Shown here one piece after another: positions 54,955-64,000 of a DNA stretch of 64,000 nucleotides. This DNA is from Pseudomonas lundensis (GTDB taxonomy: Bacteria; Pseudomonadota; Gammaproteobacteria; Pseudomonadales; Pseudomonadaceae). The stretch covers positions 124,001 through 188,000 of the forward strand of contig NZ_JYKY01000002.1 of the NCBI RefSeq assembly GCF_001042985.1. The letters are read 5' to 3'. A program made the translations under genes and the position numbers. A model generated the notes under the pieces. That model worked only from the letters and a program-made list of their open reading frames with translations. It had not been told where the DNA came from and made no database searches. Numbering within the stretch: the stretch's first letter is position 1; the number at the start of each line of letters is the position of its first letter.

Positions 54955-56472
54955 TCACACCGCCTCCATGGCTGCGCGGTACAGGGTGCGATAACGCTCG
55001 AACATCAGATTTTCTCCGTAATAACGATGCACCCGCTGCAAACCGCTGGCTTGCGCGGCCTGCCAGCGTTGCGGGTCGCGCAGCAGGCCGAGAATGGCGC
55101 GGGAGGTGGCTTGCGGATCGGCAATCGCCACCACTTCCCCGGCCAGCCCCAGGTCGCGGTCTTGGGCAATGCCGCCTTCGATCAACTCACGGCACGAGCC
55201 CACGTCGCTGGAGACCACGGGAATCCCCGCCGCCCAGGCTTCCAGAATGACCAGTGGCTGGGCCTCACTGATGGAGGTCAGCACCATCAACCCCACTTGC
55301 GGCAGGATGTTTTGAATGCTCTGGAAACCCAGAAACAGCACGTTGTCTTCCAGCCCCAGGCTGGACACCAGGCTGCGGCACTCGCTGACGTAAGCCGGGT
55401 CTTCCTCTTCGGGGCCGACAATCCAGCCCTGCACGTGCGGCATGGCGCTGACCACGCCGCGCAGGGCGCGGATAAAGGTTTTCACGTCCTTGATCGGCAC
55501 CACGCGACCAATCAGCCCCACCACCGGCAAGAGGCCGTCAGGGCGGGCCTGCAACGCGGCCGTCCATTTCGGCAAGTCGATGCCGTTTGGGATCACTTGT
55601 GTACGCGCCGCATCGGCACCGTCCTTGATCTGCCGCTGACGGTTGCCGTCATACAAGGCAATGATGTTGTCGGCGTGGTCGTAGACCAGCCGCCCAATGC
55701 GTTCAAAGAAGCGGATCCACAGGGTTCGCATGTAACCGGTGCCGGTGTCCAGGCTGCCATTGAGGGCCTGCTCACTGCTTTCTGCGATCCAGCTGGCCTG
55801 AGCCAGGTCGATCTTGCGCTCCTTGGTGTAAATGCCGTGTTCGCTGAGCAGGTAACGACACCCCCAGCGCTGCTTGAGGATGCAGCCCACCAGCCCCGCA
55901 TACCCGGTGGAAATCGCATGCAAAACCCGCGCCCTCGGCATGTCGCGGGCGGCCTCGGCCAGCATCAGCAAGGGCGACTGCATCGAACGCACGGTCCAGA
56001 AATAATTGACGAACGAAGGATCGCTACAGTGCTGGAGATAGTCCGCGCTCAGGGTTTCCCAACTGGCGCGGCTGCGTAGCACGTCCGCCAGGCTGAGGCG
56101 ATCCTGTGCCAGCGCGTCGAGTAGCTGCTGGCCCTGTGCCACATCGGGCGCGTCAGGGTGGTGCAAAAAGCGGTACAGGTTGGCCAGTTCCGGGGCAATG
56201 GCCTGCTCGCGGGTGGTGCCCGGCGAGCAGCCTTGCCAGGCGTCTTCAAGGAACACCTCCTGGATGTGCACCACGTTCGGCGGGATGTCGTAGTTGCGGC
56301 GGCTATAGGCGTTACGTTGCCCGCCGATGAACAGCACCGAAAACGTGACTTCGGGCAATCCCAGCAGCATCTGGTGAATCCAGCTTGAGACCCCGCCGCG
56401 TACGTACGGCCAGGTGCCTTCCAGCAACAGGCAAACATCCGCCATTGGCGCATCATGTGGGGGTGTGTTCAT
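54955..56472 (-). CDS. pelF: PelF, Pel polysaccharide glycosyltransferase
   Basis: The 505-residue protein is a soluble GT4-type glycosyltransferase that polymerises N-acetylgalactosamine-rich Pel from UDP sugars. The sequence shows LLLEGTWPYVRGGVSSW at the start, the nucleotide-binding VVGLIGRVVPIKDVKTF and a C-terminal E-x7-E motif (SEAQPLVILEAWAAG). The ATG at 56472 overlaps the pelE TGA (ATGA). The longer frame adds three residues. Confidence 0.95.
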   Translation of the reverse strand: MNTPPHDAPMADVCLLLEGTWPYVRGGVSSWIHQMLLGLPEVTFSVLFIGGQRNAYSRRNYDIPPNVVHIQEVFLEDAWQGCSPGTTREQAIAPELANLYRFLHHPDAPDVAQGQQLLDALAQDRLSLADVLRSRASWETLSADYLQHCSDPSFVNYFWTVRSMQSPLLMLAEAARDMPRARVLHAISTGYAGLVGCILKQRWGCRYLLSEHGIYTKERKIDLAQASWIAESSEQALNGSLDTGTGYMRTLWIRFFERIGRLVYDHADNIIALYDGNRQRQIKDGADAARTQVIPNGIDLPKWTAALQARPDGLLPVVGLIGRVVPIKDVKTFIRALRGVVSAMPHVQGWIVGPEEEDPAYVSECRSLVSSLGLEDNVLFLGFQSIQNILPQVGLMVLTSISEAQPLVILEAWAAGIPVVSSDVGSCRELIEGGIAQDRDLGLAGEVVAIADPQATSRAILGLLRDPQRWQAAQASGLQRVHRYYGENLMFERYRTLYRAAMEAV

Positions 56473-57455
56473 AACCAGCACCTAGCGAGGTCGGCAAAGG
56501 GGGGGCGACGCAACAGGTCGGCGGGCAAGGCCGCCAGCAAAGACGGAATTTGCGCGTAATGCCCGGCCCTGAAGGCAATTTCAGCGTGAAACGGAATCAA
56601 CAGCGAGGTGTCGATACCGGCCTGTTCGGCGGCCTCCAGATGCATCAGCGCACTGTCCAGCGCATCCATTTCCAGCGCAATACGTCCTGCCAGCAGGTGC
56701 AACTCGCCGCCCTCACCTGCGCGCAAGCCTTGCTCGGCATGTTCGCGCGCCTGATTGAGCACGTGTTCGAGCACACTGCCTTGGGCCAGCCCCAGATAGG
56801 CCAGCTCCCAGTACCAGCGCGCCAGTGTCGCGTGCAAGGCCGCCCGGGCTGGCGGTTTGGCGAAGGGCAGCTGTTTGAGGTCGGCCTGGATGCGCTGATT
56901 GATGTCGTTCTCCTGCTTGTCGAGCATCGAATACGCCAGCAAACGCACGTCATCACTGGGGTCAGCCAGGGCCAGTTTGAGAATCGGGATCGCGTCTCTG
57001 CCCGGCATGCGCCGCGTACTCAGCAGCGCCGACAGGCGCAGATCCGGGTCGGGTGCGTGACGCAGGACGTCCTGTAAACCGCCATCGCGAAACATTGGCG
57101 AATGCAGCGGTTGCGACCGGAACGGCAACTTCGGGATGCCCAGCGCCTGCCAGGCTTGCTGCTCACGAGGACGGGGCCAATACAGCGCCGGAAAGATCAC
57201 GCACGCGACACCCAAGGCGCCGACCACCGGGATAAAAAACACCAGTGAAAACAGAAACAGCGGGCTCCAGGGCAGGGGCTGGCGATAGCGCGCGGGCAGC
57301 AGCATCCAGACCCCGGCGCACAGCATGCCACTGGCCATCCCATGGGCGATCACATACAGCACGAACGCCTGCCCCGGCGGCAGGTCGACCCAGAGGCTGG
57401 ACCAACTGCTCGCCTCCAGCATTACCCCAAGGCTAAATAGCCACTTGCTGATCAT
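56469..57455 (-). CDS. pelE: PelE, TPR-containing inner-membrane Pel protein
   Basis: A protein of 328 residues with two hydrophobic helices near the start (FVLYVIAHGMASGMLCAGVW; LFLFSLVFFIPVVGALGVAC) and a helical TPR-like cytoplasmic part with ALDSALMHLEAAEQAGID. PelE works with PelD and PelG in the inner membrane. It overlaps pelD by 23 bases and pelF by ATGA. Confidence 0.92.
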   Translation of the reverse strand: MISKWLFSLGVMLEASSWSSLWVDLPPGQAFVLYVIAHGMASGMLCAGVWMLLPARYRQPLPWSPLFLFSLVFFIPVVGALGVACVIFPALYWPRPREQQAWQALGIPKLPFRSQPLHSPMFRDGGLQDVLRHAPDPDLRLSALLSTRRMPGRDAIPILKLALADPSDDVRLLAYSMLDKQENDINQRIQADLKQLPFAKPPARAALHATLARWYWELAYLGLAQGSVLEHVLNQAREHAEQGLRAGEGGELHLLAGRIALEMDALDSALMHLEAAEQAGIDTSLLIPFHAEIAFRAGHYAQIPSLLAALPADLLRRPPFADLARCWL

Positions 57456-58797
57456 TCAGGCCACACTCGTTGAACAGGAAGTTACGCAAGCCGCCGCGCT
57501 CGCACGCGGGCTCCAGGGTGTACGCGAATGCGCGAACGCCCAGGCTTTGCAAGGTGTGTTGCTGACCGAAATGTTCGTGCACCAACGTGTTCAGACGCGT
57601 CAGGTAACCTTCGGCGCCCTCGGCACTGGTCAGCGGTAACAGCACCAGCAGCCCATCATGGTCGCGCTGGTTGCGCACGTTCAGTTGCAGATCGAGCCCG
57701 CGCTGGCTGCGTTCAAACAGGCTGAGCAATGGCGGGTTGGGTTCGGTCAGCTCGAAGAAGAACAGGCACGCTGACAAGTCGTGCTGTTGCACATCGATCA
57801 AGGATCGCTTGAGTTGCTGGGCAAAGTGTTGCGCGTCGGCATCCGGCAGTTGCAGGCTCAGGTGGTCACTGCTCAGCAAGTCAGCGATATGCCCGGCCAG
57901 CAATGCGAGCAAACTCAGGGTGCGCTCCTGAAACGCGAAGAACGGCATCTGGCGCACGGCCAGAATCGCCAGCACTCGCCCCTCGGTGTCCATCAGCGGC
58001 ACGCACACCTGCAACGACGAAAAATCACTCTGCTCGCCGTTGTCAGTCAGGTTGCTGCGCACACTGACCAACTCGTTGCGTTCAAGGCACAAGGTAATCA
58101 GCGGGTCGTGCACCGACAGCGGGCCCATCACACCGAGGGTGGCCAAGGGCTCATCTTGAACCCGGCGTTGCGCATCCACCGGGTATAGGCCCGCTACCCG
58201 CAACGACCCGTACTGGCCCAGGATCGCCACAATCGGTTCGGCCAGGGCCACCAGCGGTTGCGGGGTGCCTTGCAGCGTGCGCAACCGTTCGCGCAAGCCC
58301 AGCAATGAGCTGCGCAGGCTTTGATCGCTGCCCGCGACCCGCTGCTCCAGCCGGTCATGGGAAACCCGCAACACCTGATGGTGCCGGGTGAACTCGTCGA
58401 GGCGGTACTGGCGATAATTGTTGGCCATCTGCAAACGCTGCAAACGCCGGTCCCACAAGTCGCGCACTTCGCCCACCACCATGGTGCAGACCAAAATACC
58501 GACGATGAATGAAGGCGAAATCTCGGCGTACAGCGGCCACCCTTGTTGGCGCAAGACGAAAAACGCCATCACGATCAGGCACGCGCTGCTGACCCCTCGC
58601 ACAAACCCGTAGCGCACGCTGATCAACAGCGGCGCCAGCAGGGGCCAAGGGAACTCGCCACGCACTTGCAGCGGATCGTCGGGGGTCAGCCACAGGCCAA
58701 GGCCGAGCGCCAGCGCGGTGATGACCAGCGTTTCAAGCCAAGAGCCGAGGCCCTGGGTTCTTGGCGCCAGGCTGAAATCCATATGGGGGGAATTCAT
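57433..58797 (-). CDS. pelD: PelD, c-di-GMP receptor of the Pel system
   Basis: A protein of 454 residues: four membrane helices (about 20-110), a GAF domain (about 170-310) and a degenerate GGDEF domain (about 325-454). The c-di-GMP binding RxxD motif is R366-G-L-D369, matching the P. aeruginosa R367-D370 site in position; R378-x2-D381 is a second RxxD nearby. No catalytic GGDEF motif remains. Binding of c-di-GMP switches on Pel production. ATG at 58797 follows pelC by five bases on the minus strand; the ribosome binding site is poor, and translation may be coupled. Confidence 0.94.
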   Translation of the reverse strand: MNSPHMDFSLAPRTQGLGSWLETLVITALALGLGLWLTPDDPLQVRGEFPWPLLAPLLISVRYGFVRGVSSACLIVMAFFVLRQQGWPLYAEISPSFIVGILVCTMVVGEVRDLWDRRLQRLQMANNYRQYRLDEFTRHHQVLRVSHDRLEQRVAGSDQSLRSSLLGLRERLRTLQGTPQPLVALAEPIVAILGQYGSLRVAGLYPVDAQRRVQDEPLATLGVMGPLSVHDPLITLCLERNELVSVRSNLTDNGEQSDFSSLQVCVPLMDTEGRVLAILAVRQMPFFAFQERTLSLLALLAGHIADLLSSDHLSLQLPDADAQHFAQQLKRSLIDVQQHDLSACLFFFELTEPNPPLLSLFERSQRGLDLQLNVRNQRDHDGLLVLLPLTSAEGAEGYLTRLNTLVHEHFGQQHTLQSLGVRAFAYTLEPACERGGLRNFLFNECGLNDQQVAI

Positions 58798-58802
58798 CTC
58801 AG

Positions 58803-59321
58803 TTACTCGATCCGAAGGCCGCCGACCAGTTTGTTCAGCACTTTCTGCGCAGAACCGGCCAGGCTTTCACGTGACCAACCGGCGCGCGCACCACTTTCGC
58901 TCCACAGCACACGGCCGGTGGCCGGTTCGATGACCCGAAGGCTGATCCCCACCGCCGGTTCGCCATCCAGACCGTTCTTGTACTGCCACTCTTCGACGCT
59001 GCCCGCCACCACGTAATCGAGCTTCTGCTGACGCGCCCAGTCCATGGCGCCGCTCAAGCGCTCGTTGTCGTCCAGCAGGGCTTGCTCGCCCTGCTCGCCC
59101 ACCGGGTACACCTGGGGGTGCAAGCCTTTGCTGCTCAATACGCTGAGCAGGATTTGCTCGCTGCGTTCACCCGCCTGCGGGGTTTGCGAATAGTTGACCA
59201 GTGGCACCACGCCCCACTGGGCACTGCGGGACAAGGTCGGGCTGTTTTTACCGGTGAAGCTGCTGCACCCGGCGATGAGCAACACGCTCATGACCAGCGT
59301 CAGGTTTCGGATTGTTTGCAT
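58803..59321 (-). CDS. pelC: PelC, outer-membrane lipoprotein
   Basis: The 172-residue protein has a lipoprotein signal (MQTIRNLTLVMSVLLIAGC) with Cys at 19 and a mature alpha/beta fold with LDYVVAGSVEEWQYK and RVIEPATGRVLWSESG. PelC forms a ring of twelve copies at the outer membrane that funnels Pel to the PelB channel. I took the ATG at 59321 with GGAG 8 bases upstream. It lies between pelB and pelD with gaps of 28 and 5 bases. Confidence 0.94.
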   Translation of the reverse strand: MQTIRNLTLVMSVLLIAGCSSFTGKNSPTLSRSAQWGVVPLVNYSQTPQAGERSEQILLSVLSSKGLHPQVYPVGEQGEQALLDDNERLSGAMDWARQQKLDYVVAGSVEEWQYKNGLDGEPAVGISLRVIEPATGRVLWSESGARAGWSRESLAGSAQKVLNKLVGGLRIE

Positions 59322-59349
59322 CGTATTTCTCCACATCATCATTGATAGA

Positions 59350-62300
59350 TCAGCGCCCAAACCGCAGGCCATAGCTCACGCCCAACGTGCCACCGGCACC
59401 CGCGCCGCCCTGAGGCGAAGACTGGTAACCGAACGTGAATGCCAGTTCGTCATCGCCCAGCACCTCCATGCCCAGGCCTGTGTCCACGCCCCAGTTGAAG
59501 GTCTTGTCGACCCACTGCCAGCCCGCCGTCACGTCCACCAGCCAGGTGTATTGCGCCTTGGTGCGGTTCAACGCCCCCGGCATGCCACGCCGCCATGAAC
59601 TGCCGACATACACCTGGCCATAACGCGCTTGCAGCAAGTCACGGGCCGTGAGCGGCGACGTAACGTCCACGGCGCGCGCGCCAATCACCTGGCCCTCGTC
59701 ATCTTCGATGGGCTCTGGCTCGTAGCTCGGTTTGAGGAAGGCCGTGAGGTCGTTCAGCTCACCGCTTTTGAGGGTATTGCGCTGATAATCGGCACCGGCA
59801 CGCACCACCCAGTTGGGGCCTTCGAATTCCAGGGTATGGGCCAGTTCCAGCTTGGCCTCCTGCCCGGAGCCCAGCGCATCGCCTGTACGGGTCGAAAAGC
59901 GGTTATGCGACAGCGCCCAACTCAATTGGTCCCGCGCCGAGAAACCGTGCTGGCCCTTGACCCACACCCCGTCGTGCTGACCGAAGGCGCGCATCAATCC
60001 GGTTTCGTCGCTCTGGCGATGCCAGTCGAGGCCGGTTTCGATCTCATCGGTTGCACTCAATTGCCACGCTCGGCTCAGGCCAACGCCGTTGCGGTCGTGA
60101 TCCTTGCGGGTGCTGAGGTCGGCAATCAGGCTGTAACTGCCGTCACTCAGTTGACGGCGCAAGGTGAGCAGCGCGTTGCGCTCCTGACCCAACTCGCCAT
60201 CGCGCAGTTGATCGCTGTCATAGCGCCCCTGGCCCAGCACCAGGCTGGCGTACCAGTCGTCATTGAGGTGGCGCGCGACCGTCAGTTGCGGACCGGTGAT
60301 GTCCAGCCCGCCAAAATCCTTGCTCTGCCAGCTCAACTGAATGCCTTGCGGCGTGCGGTCAAGAATCTCGACGGCCTGACGCCGCAATTGCTCGCGAATC
60401 AGGGCCGACTGCTCGTCCCCCAAGGCCGACAACCCCACGCTCAGGGCGTGACCGTCATGGCCCAGTTGACTGAGGGCCTCGACTTGTTGCGCCGGGTCCA
60501 GTTCGCCGCTGGCCAGCAGTTGCTTGAGCATGTCGCGATTGCGGTCACGCAGCGCTTGCTGGATCAGTTCAAAGCGGTCGACTTTCAGGCCCTGGCTGCG
60601 CGCCCAGGCCAGCCAGTCATTTTTCTGGGCCGATTGATTGGTTTCGTCCAGCCGCGCCAGCAGGCGCTCGAACCACAGTTGCAACATCGCCGGCGAGCCG
60701 TCCTGCCATTGCAACGCCTTGTTCTGGGCCAAACGCGCCGAATAGCTGCTGGCCAACAGGCGCAGCCACATCGAATAACGTTGAGAGGCTTCAAGCCCCG
60801 GTTGCAGGTCCACGGTCCGGGTCAACTGCAAGCGCAAACGCTGCGCGGCTGCCAACGCGCCGGACGCTTCCAGCGCGTCGGCATAACCGGCCTGCACCAG
60901 CCAATCCTGTGGGTTGGCCTTGAGGTACAGGCGATACCAGGCCAGCGACTCGCGGGTGCGCCCAACCATCTGGCTGGCACTGGCAAACGGCAACCACAGC
61001 AGGTTGTCGTTACGCGCCCGCGCCCGCCATTTTTGCAGCAATGGGCCAATCTCAGCCGTGCGGCCCTGATCGATGTACAGCCACAGCAAGCGCTCGCGAA
61101 ACAGGTTGTCATCGTCGTAACGCGCCAACCCCTGCTTGAGCAGGTGCTCAGCCTCGGGGAAGCGGTGCTCGTGTACGGCCAACGCCGCGCGGGCCGCCAG
61201 CACTTGTTCCTGATCGTTGGCCTGTGGCCATGCCTGCGCGCTGTCGAGCAATGCACTCACTTGAGCCCAGTCCTGCAGCTCCTGCGCCACTTGCAACGCC
61301 ACCACCAGACGCTGCGGGTTATGGGTTTTGTTCCAGCTTGCAATCATCAGCGCCAGTGCCTTGTGCGGCGCACGCTTGCGGTACAGGTTGGCCAGTTGCT
61401 CCTCTTCGCCGTAATGCAGCGAGCCCTTGATGGCCAGCAGCCTTTCGAGGGCTGGCTGCAAGTCATCGTCGCGCTCCAACTCCCACGCCAATGCCGCGCG
61501 CAGCGCCCAATACTCGGGGTCTTCAATGCCCTGGTTATCGATGTCCAGCACCTGCCACGCCCCTTGGGTATCAAAAAACCTCAGGTGCGACCCGGCCCAG
61601 TCCACGCGCTCGGTGACGGTGATCGGAAAATGCTTCGCCATCGCCTGCATGACCACGGTCTTGGCCGGGTATTGCTCGGTGTTTTCCAGATTCTGGCTCA
61701 GGCGCACCCAGGCCAGACGCTGCTCCGGGTATTTTTTCAAACTGGCACGCAGCACCGCCTCGGCCAGTTGCGGCGTGCCCCGCTGTTCGTGGGCAAACAC
61801 CAGCGCATCCAGCTCGGGGCCGGTCAGGCTGCGTGTGTCCAGAAGGCGGGTGAGTAACGGGATGCCGTGGTCGAAATCAAACAACTGGATCGACAACCGC
61901 CACGCATGCTCATACGCCGCCGGGTCATCCTGCAGTTTGAGGTAGGCCATCCAGTAATCCAGCGCCTGATAGTTGTCGCCCTTCCACTCGCCCAGTCGGG
62001 CCATTTGCTGCAGGAACGCAGCATCGCCGGCTTCGATTTGCAACAACTCTTGCCCCACACGCCAGGCGCCGTCCTGATCGCCAAACGCCAGGCGCAAGCG
62101 GAACTCCTTGCGTAACGCGGCAAGGTTGCCCGGCTGCAAGGTGCGCCACTGCTGGAGAAGCGCTTGCGCTTCCTGCAACTGGTCGTGGGCGATGGCCGCT
62201 TCAACGCCTTGCTCCAGCCAATGCGGATCGCTGACAGGATCGTTGAGTTGCGCCACTTGTCGACCCAACAGCGCCGCCGCTTCAGCGCCGCGGTCTGCCG

Positions 62301-62961
62301 CGATCAAGGCGTCGAAGGCTTGGCGCAGGTAGTGTTTGTGTTGTTCGGGCGTGCTACTGGACGCTTCCAGTTGCAGGTACAGGTCGGCGGCACGGCCGGG
62401 TTGTTCACCCGCCATCGACCATTGCGCGGCACTGCTTAACCACGCCAGGCGCCGGGCCGGGTCTCGCTCGGCCAGCTCGGCATAGCATTGCCCCGCCAGG
62501 CCCGGCGCTTGCAGCACCAACAGCAACTGTGCCATGCGCTCCAGTGCCGCTATCGGCAACTGAGCGCGATCCAATGTGCTCAAGCGCTCGACTAACGCAG
62601 TGCGGGCGGCGTCATCGGCGTCCTTGGGCAACGTCAGTTGATCGAGCTGCAACGCGTACAAGCGGGCCACCGTGGTATTGGGGTGCGGCCATTGGTTCAG
62701 GTGTTTGCGCGCTCTGGGGTACTCGCCCAAGGTGATCAGCAGGTCCAGCAGTTTGATCCGCAACGCATCGTCTTGTGGGTGCGCGGTGAGCAACAGTTCC
62801 GCGTAGTTGGCCGAGACGGCGTCCGGCTGACGGTTGTCCGGCAAGAACACGCTTTCCTGTTGAAAGGTCATCCACAGCAGTCCGCCGACCGCCACGGCCA
62901 CCACCCCCAGCGCCCATGGATTGAGCAGGCGGGTCTTCTTACTGGCAGAGGAGTTGGGCAT
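59350..62961 (-). CDS. pelB: PelB, TPR-scaffold outer-membrane porin for Pel export
   Basis: A 1203-residue protein starting MPNSSASKKTRLLNP. The N-terminus has a membrane helix (about 15-32, LGVVAVAVGGLLWMTF), then about 19 TPR-like helical repeats (ARKHLNQWPH, LYLQLEASSS and so on), and the last 350 or so residues are an outer-membrane beta-barrel (for example SSWRRGMPGALNRTKAQY; the C-terminus ends LRFGR). The TPR part binds PelA and the barrel exports Pel. It overlaps pelA by 23 bases; the longer GTG frame adds one residue. AGGTGAG precedes the ATG. Confidence 0.95.
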   Translation of the reverse strand: MPNSSASKKTRLLNPWALGVVAVAVGGLLWMTFQQESVFLPDNRQPDAVSANYAELLLTAHPQDDALRIKLLDLLITLGEYPRARKHLNQWPHPNTTVARLYALQLDQLTLPKDADDAARTALVERLSTLDRAQLPIAALERMAQLLLVLQAPGLAGQCYAELAERDPARRLAWLSSAAQWSMAGEQPGRAADLYLQLEASSSTPEQHKHYLRQAFDALIAADRGAEAAALLGRQVAQLNDPVSDPHWLEQGVEAAIAHDQLQEAQALLQQWRTLQPGNLAALRKEFRLRLAFGDQDGAWRVGQELLQIEAGDAAFLQQMARLGEWKGDNYQALDYWMAYLKLQDDPAAYEHAWRLSIQLFDFDHGIPLLTRLLDTRSLTGPELDALVFAHEQRGTPQLAEAVLRASLKKYPEQRLAWVRLSQNLENTEQYPAKTVVMQAMAKHFPITVTERVDWAGSHLRFFDTQGAWQVLDIDNQGIEDPEYWALRAALAWELERDDDLQPALERLLAIKGSLHYGEEEQLANLYRKRAPHKALALMIASWNKTHNPQRLVVALQVAQELQDWAQVSALLDSAQAWPQANDQEQVLAARAALAVHEHRFPEAEHLLKQGLARYDDDNLFRERLLWLYIDQGRTAEIGPLLQKWRARARNDNLLWLPFASASQMVGRTRESLAWYRLYLKANPQDWLVQAGYADALEASGALAAAQRLRLQLTRTVDLQPGLEASQRYSMWLRLLASSYSARLAQNKALQWQDGSPAMLQLWFERLLARLDETNQSAQKNDWLAWARSQGLKVDRFELIQQALRDRNRDMLKQLLASGELDPAQQVEALSQLGHDGHALSVGLSALGDEQSALIREQLRRQAVEILDRTPQGIQLSWQSKDFGGLDITGPQLTVARHLNDDWYASLVLGQGRYDSDQLRDGELGQERNALLTLRRQLSDGSYSLIADLSTRKDHDRNGVGLSRAWQLSATDEIETGLDWHRQSDETGLMRAFGQHDGVWVKGQHGFSARDQLSWALSHNRFSTRTGDALGSGQEAKLELAHTLEFEGPNWVVRAGADYQRNTLKSGELNDLTAFLKPSYEPEPIEDDEGQVIGARAVDVTSPLTARDLLQARYGQVYVGSSWRRGMPGALNRTKAQYTWLVDVTAGWQWVDKTFNWGVDTGLGMEVLGDDELAFTFGYQSSPQGGAGAGGTLGVSYGLRFGR

Positions 62962-64000
62962 CACTCACCTGCTTGATCGGTAATGAGAAGAACCACAGGC
63001 CATTTTCCGCCCGGGGGGAATAGCGCTGCCCTTTGATCTCGACATGGCACGGCCCTGCGGCCCGCACTGAAAACTGAATGTCGAACTCACCGGCAAACGC
63101 GAACGTGATGCGGCCGTCGTCCTCATATCGCCAGGCGCTGAGCGGCACGTTGGCCTCCTCCAATGCCGGGCGCGGGTCGCGATCCAGGCGCAGGGCCAGC
63201 AAGGCGCGATCGCGGCTCAAATGCACGTATCGGCCTTGCGGCAGGTCGCGGACCCCGGCCACACCTTGAGAACGGGTCATGTCTGGCCAGCCCATCTGCG
63301 GGTCGATGCGCACGGTGCGCAAGGCGTTCATGCCGAGTATTTGCCAGTCACCGTCGGCTGTGCGCGCCAGGCTCGATTCATACAGGCCGCGCACCCGTGG
63401 CAGGTAGTCGCTCATCCAAAGCGAGATCGGCTGTTGCTTGATCATGAAGGCATAGATGTCATCCATGACCTTGATCGAGGCCTGCTTGGTGCCGGAATAA
63501 AAGTGGTAATACAGGTGCAAGCCGCGCAAACGGCGCGGTTTGTCCGTCAACTCGAACGTGTCGATGACGTCGCGAAAGCCGTAGAACGGGCCCTTCCACA
63601 GGTTGGTGTACATGTTTTCGTTAATGATCGGGGCATAGATCTGCAAGCCGCCTGCGGTGGGCCGCAACAACGGCGAGAGCCCGGTCAGTGACGGGTTGGC
63701 GTGGGTGATGATGGTGGTGCCGCCGTTCACATTTTGCAGGCCCGCTTCATACGCGTATTGAAGGGTGGCTTCGTCGGGCAACGCATCGCCGGGCCAAAAA
63801 ATCATCTTCACCGGCTTTTGCGCGGTGGTCAGGTTGTTGTTGATGTAATCGCGCGAACCAAACACTTCGCGACGAAAGTCGATTTTGTCGTACCCCGGGA
63901 TTTTCATGTTCAGGCCATATTCGGGATGGAAGCCGTCTTCTTTCATGGCTTTTTCCGGCTGCATGAAGAACGGGTGACTAAAGGTATGGGTGGCCACCTC
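62939..64000 (-). CDS. pelA: PelA, C-terminal part: Pel deacetylase region (5' end outside window)
   Basis: About 353 codons are present, the C-terminal third of the roughly 950-residue protein. They begin near the zinc-binding H-x3-H of the deacetylase domain (THTFSHPFF) and continue through the family sequence NGGTTIITHANPSLTGL and the C-terminal region (LSRDRALLALRLDRD; VEIKGQRYSP). PelA is periplasmic; it deacetylates and hydrolyses Pel. The hydrolase domain and start are upstream of the window. It overlaps pelB by 23 bases, so it is the first or an early gene of the pel operon. Confidence 0.95.
   Translation of the reverse strand, partial: EVATHTFSHPFFMQPEKAMKEDGFHPEYGLNMKIPGYDKIDFRREVFGSRDYINNNLTTAQKPVKMIFWPGDALPDEATLQYAYEAGLQNVNGGTTIITHANPSLTGLSPLLRPTAGGLQIYAPIINENMYTNLWKGPFYGFRDVIDTFELTDKPRRLRGLHLYYHFYSGTKQASIKVMDDIYAFMIKQQPISLWMSDYLPRVRGLYESSLARTADGDWQILGMNALRTVRIDPQMGWPDMTRSQGVAGVRDLPQGRYVHLSRDRALLALRLDRDPRPALEEANVPLSAWRYEDDGRITFAFAGEFDIQFSVRAAGPCHVEIKGQRYSPRAENGLWFFSLPIKQVSDAQLLCQ

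Noticed and set aside
53503..56079. 858-codon plus-strand open frame
   Set aside because: It lies antisense to pelG and pelF, is Gln/His-rich and has no recognisable domain; a shadow frame.
59629..61857. 742-codon plus-strand frame opposite pelB
   Set aside because: Antisense to a fully supported pelB; no ribosome binding site or family resemblance.

Overview
The window is chromosomal DNA of a gamma-proteobacterium that is almost certainly a Pseudomonas, most like the P. fluorescens lineage by gene content: RssB/RssC, a 1618-residue NAD-glutamate dehydrogenase, FadH, the nadK-to-pepN run and a pel operon. The species cannot be fixed from sequence alone. Genes are tightly packed, often with ATGA overlaps, and high third-position GC creates many long antisense shadow frames. 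No tRNA, rRNA or CRISPR array was seen.

Layout. 1-2.9 kb: the end of an RssC/RssB partner-switching pair, the outer-membrane lipid-asymmetry protein MlaA, and a small DUF4404 protein. 2.99-4.44 kb: an intact IS3-family (IS150-like) element inserted in the loop of the terminator shared by the DUF4404 gene and gdhB, with a 3-bp AGC target duplication. 4.5-9.3 kb: gdhB. 9.7-12.9 kb: a small unknown gene and a divergent cassette of a LysR regulator against a haem-oxygenase-like di-iron enzyme coupled to an EamA exporter. 13-19.9 kb: a six-gene MoxR/DUF58/DUF4381/VWA/VWA-TPR/BatD operon. 19.9-25.4 kb: sbcD-sbcC-GST. 25.5-31.7 kb: a secreted beta-propeller lactonase-like protein, a small protein, and a 1574-residue dermonecrotic-toxin-like (DUF6543-type) protein.

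31.9-38.6 kb: a sugar-acid catabolic cluster (IlvD/Edd dehydratase, FAH-fold AraD1 dehydratase, ketoglutarate-semialdehyde dehydrogenase, MFS importer, FadR-type regulator) that would take a pentonate to 2-oxoglutarate by a Weimberg-type route; two matches to the FadR-subfamily operator lie in its divergent promoter region. 38.6-45.2 kb: pepN, DUF2797, DUF1315, rhomboid protease, metallophosphatase and nadK on one strand. 45.3-53.4 kb: DUF1853, cytochrome b561, a PLP deaminase-like enzyme, fadH, a nitrilase-fold protein lacking its cysteine nucleophile with an AraC regulator, a 28-residue micro-protein and a DUF2242 lipoprotein. 53.6-64 kb: pelG-F-E-D-C-B-A on the minus strand, pelA cut by the window end; this makes and exports the cationic Pel biofilm polysaccharide under c-di-GMP control through PelD.

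The best candidates for undescribed biology are the di-iron oxidase/exporter/LysR cassette (10.2-12.9 kb) and the giant toxin-like protein (27.0-31.7 kb). The IS, which breaks a terminator and carries its own terminator-like hairpin at its right end, is the clearest structural surprise.
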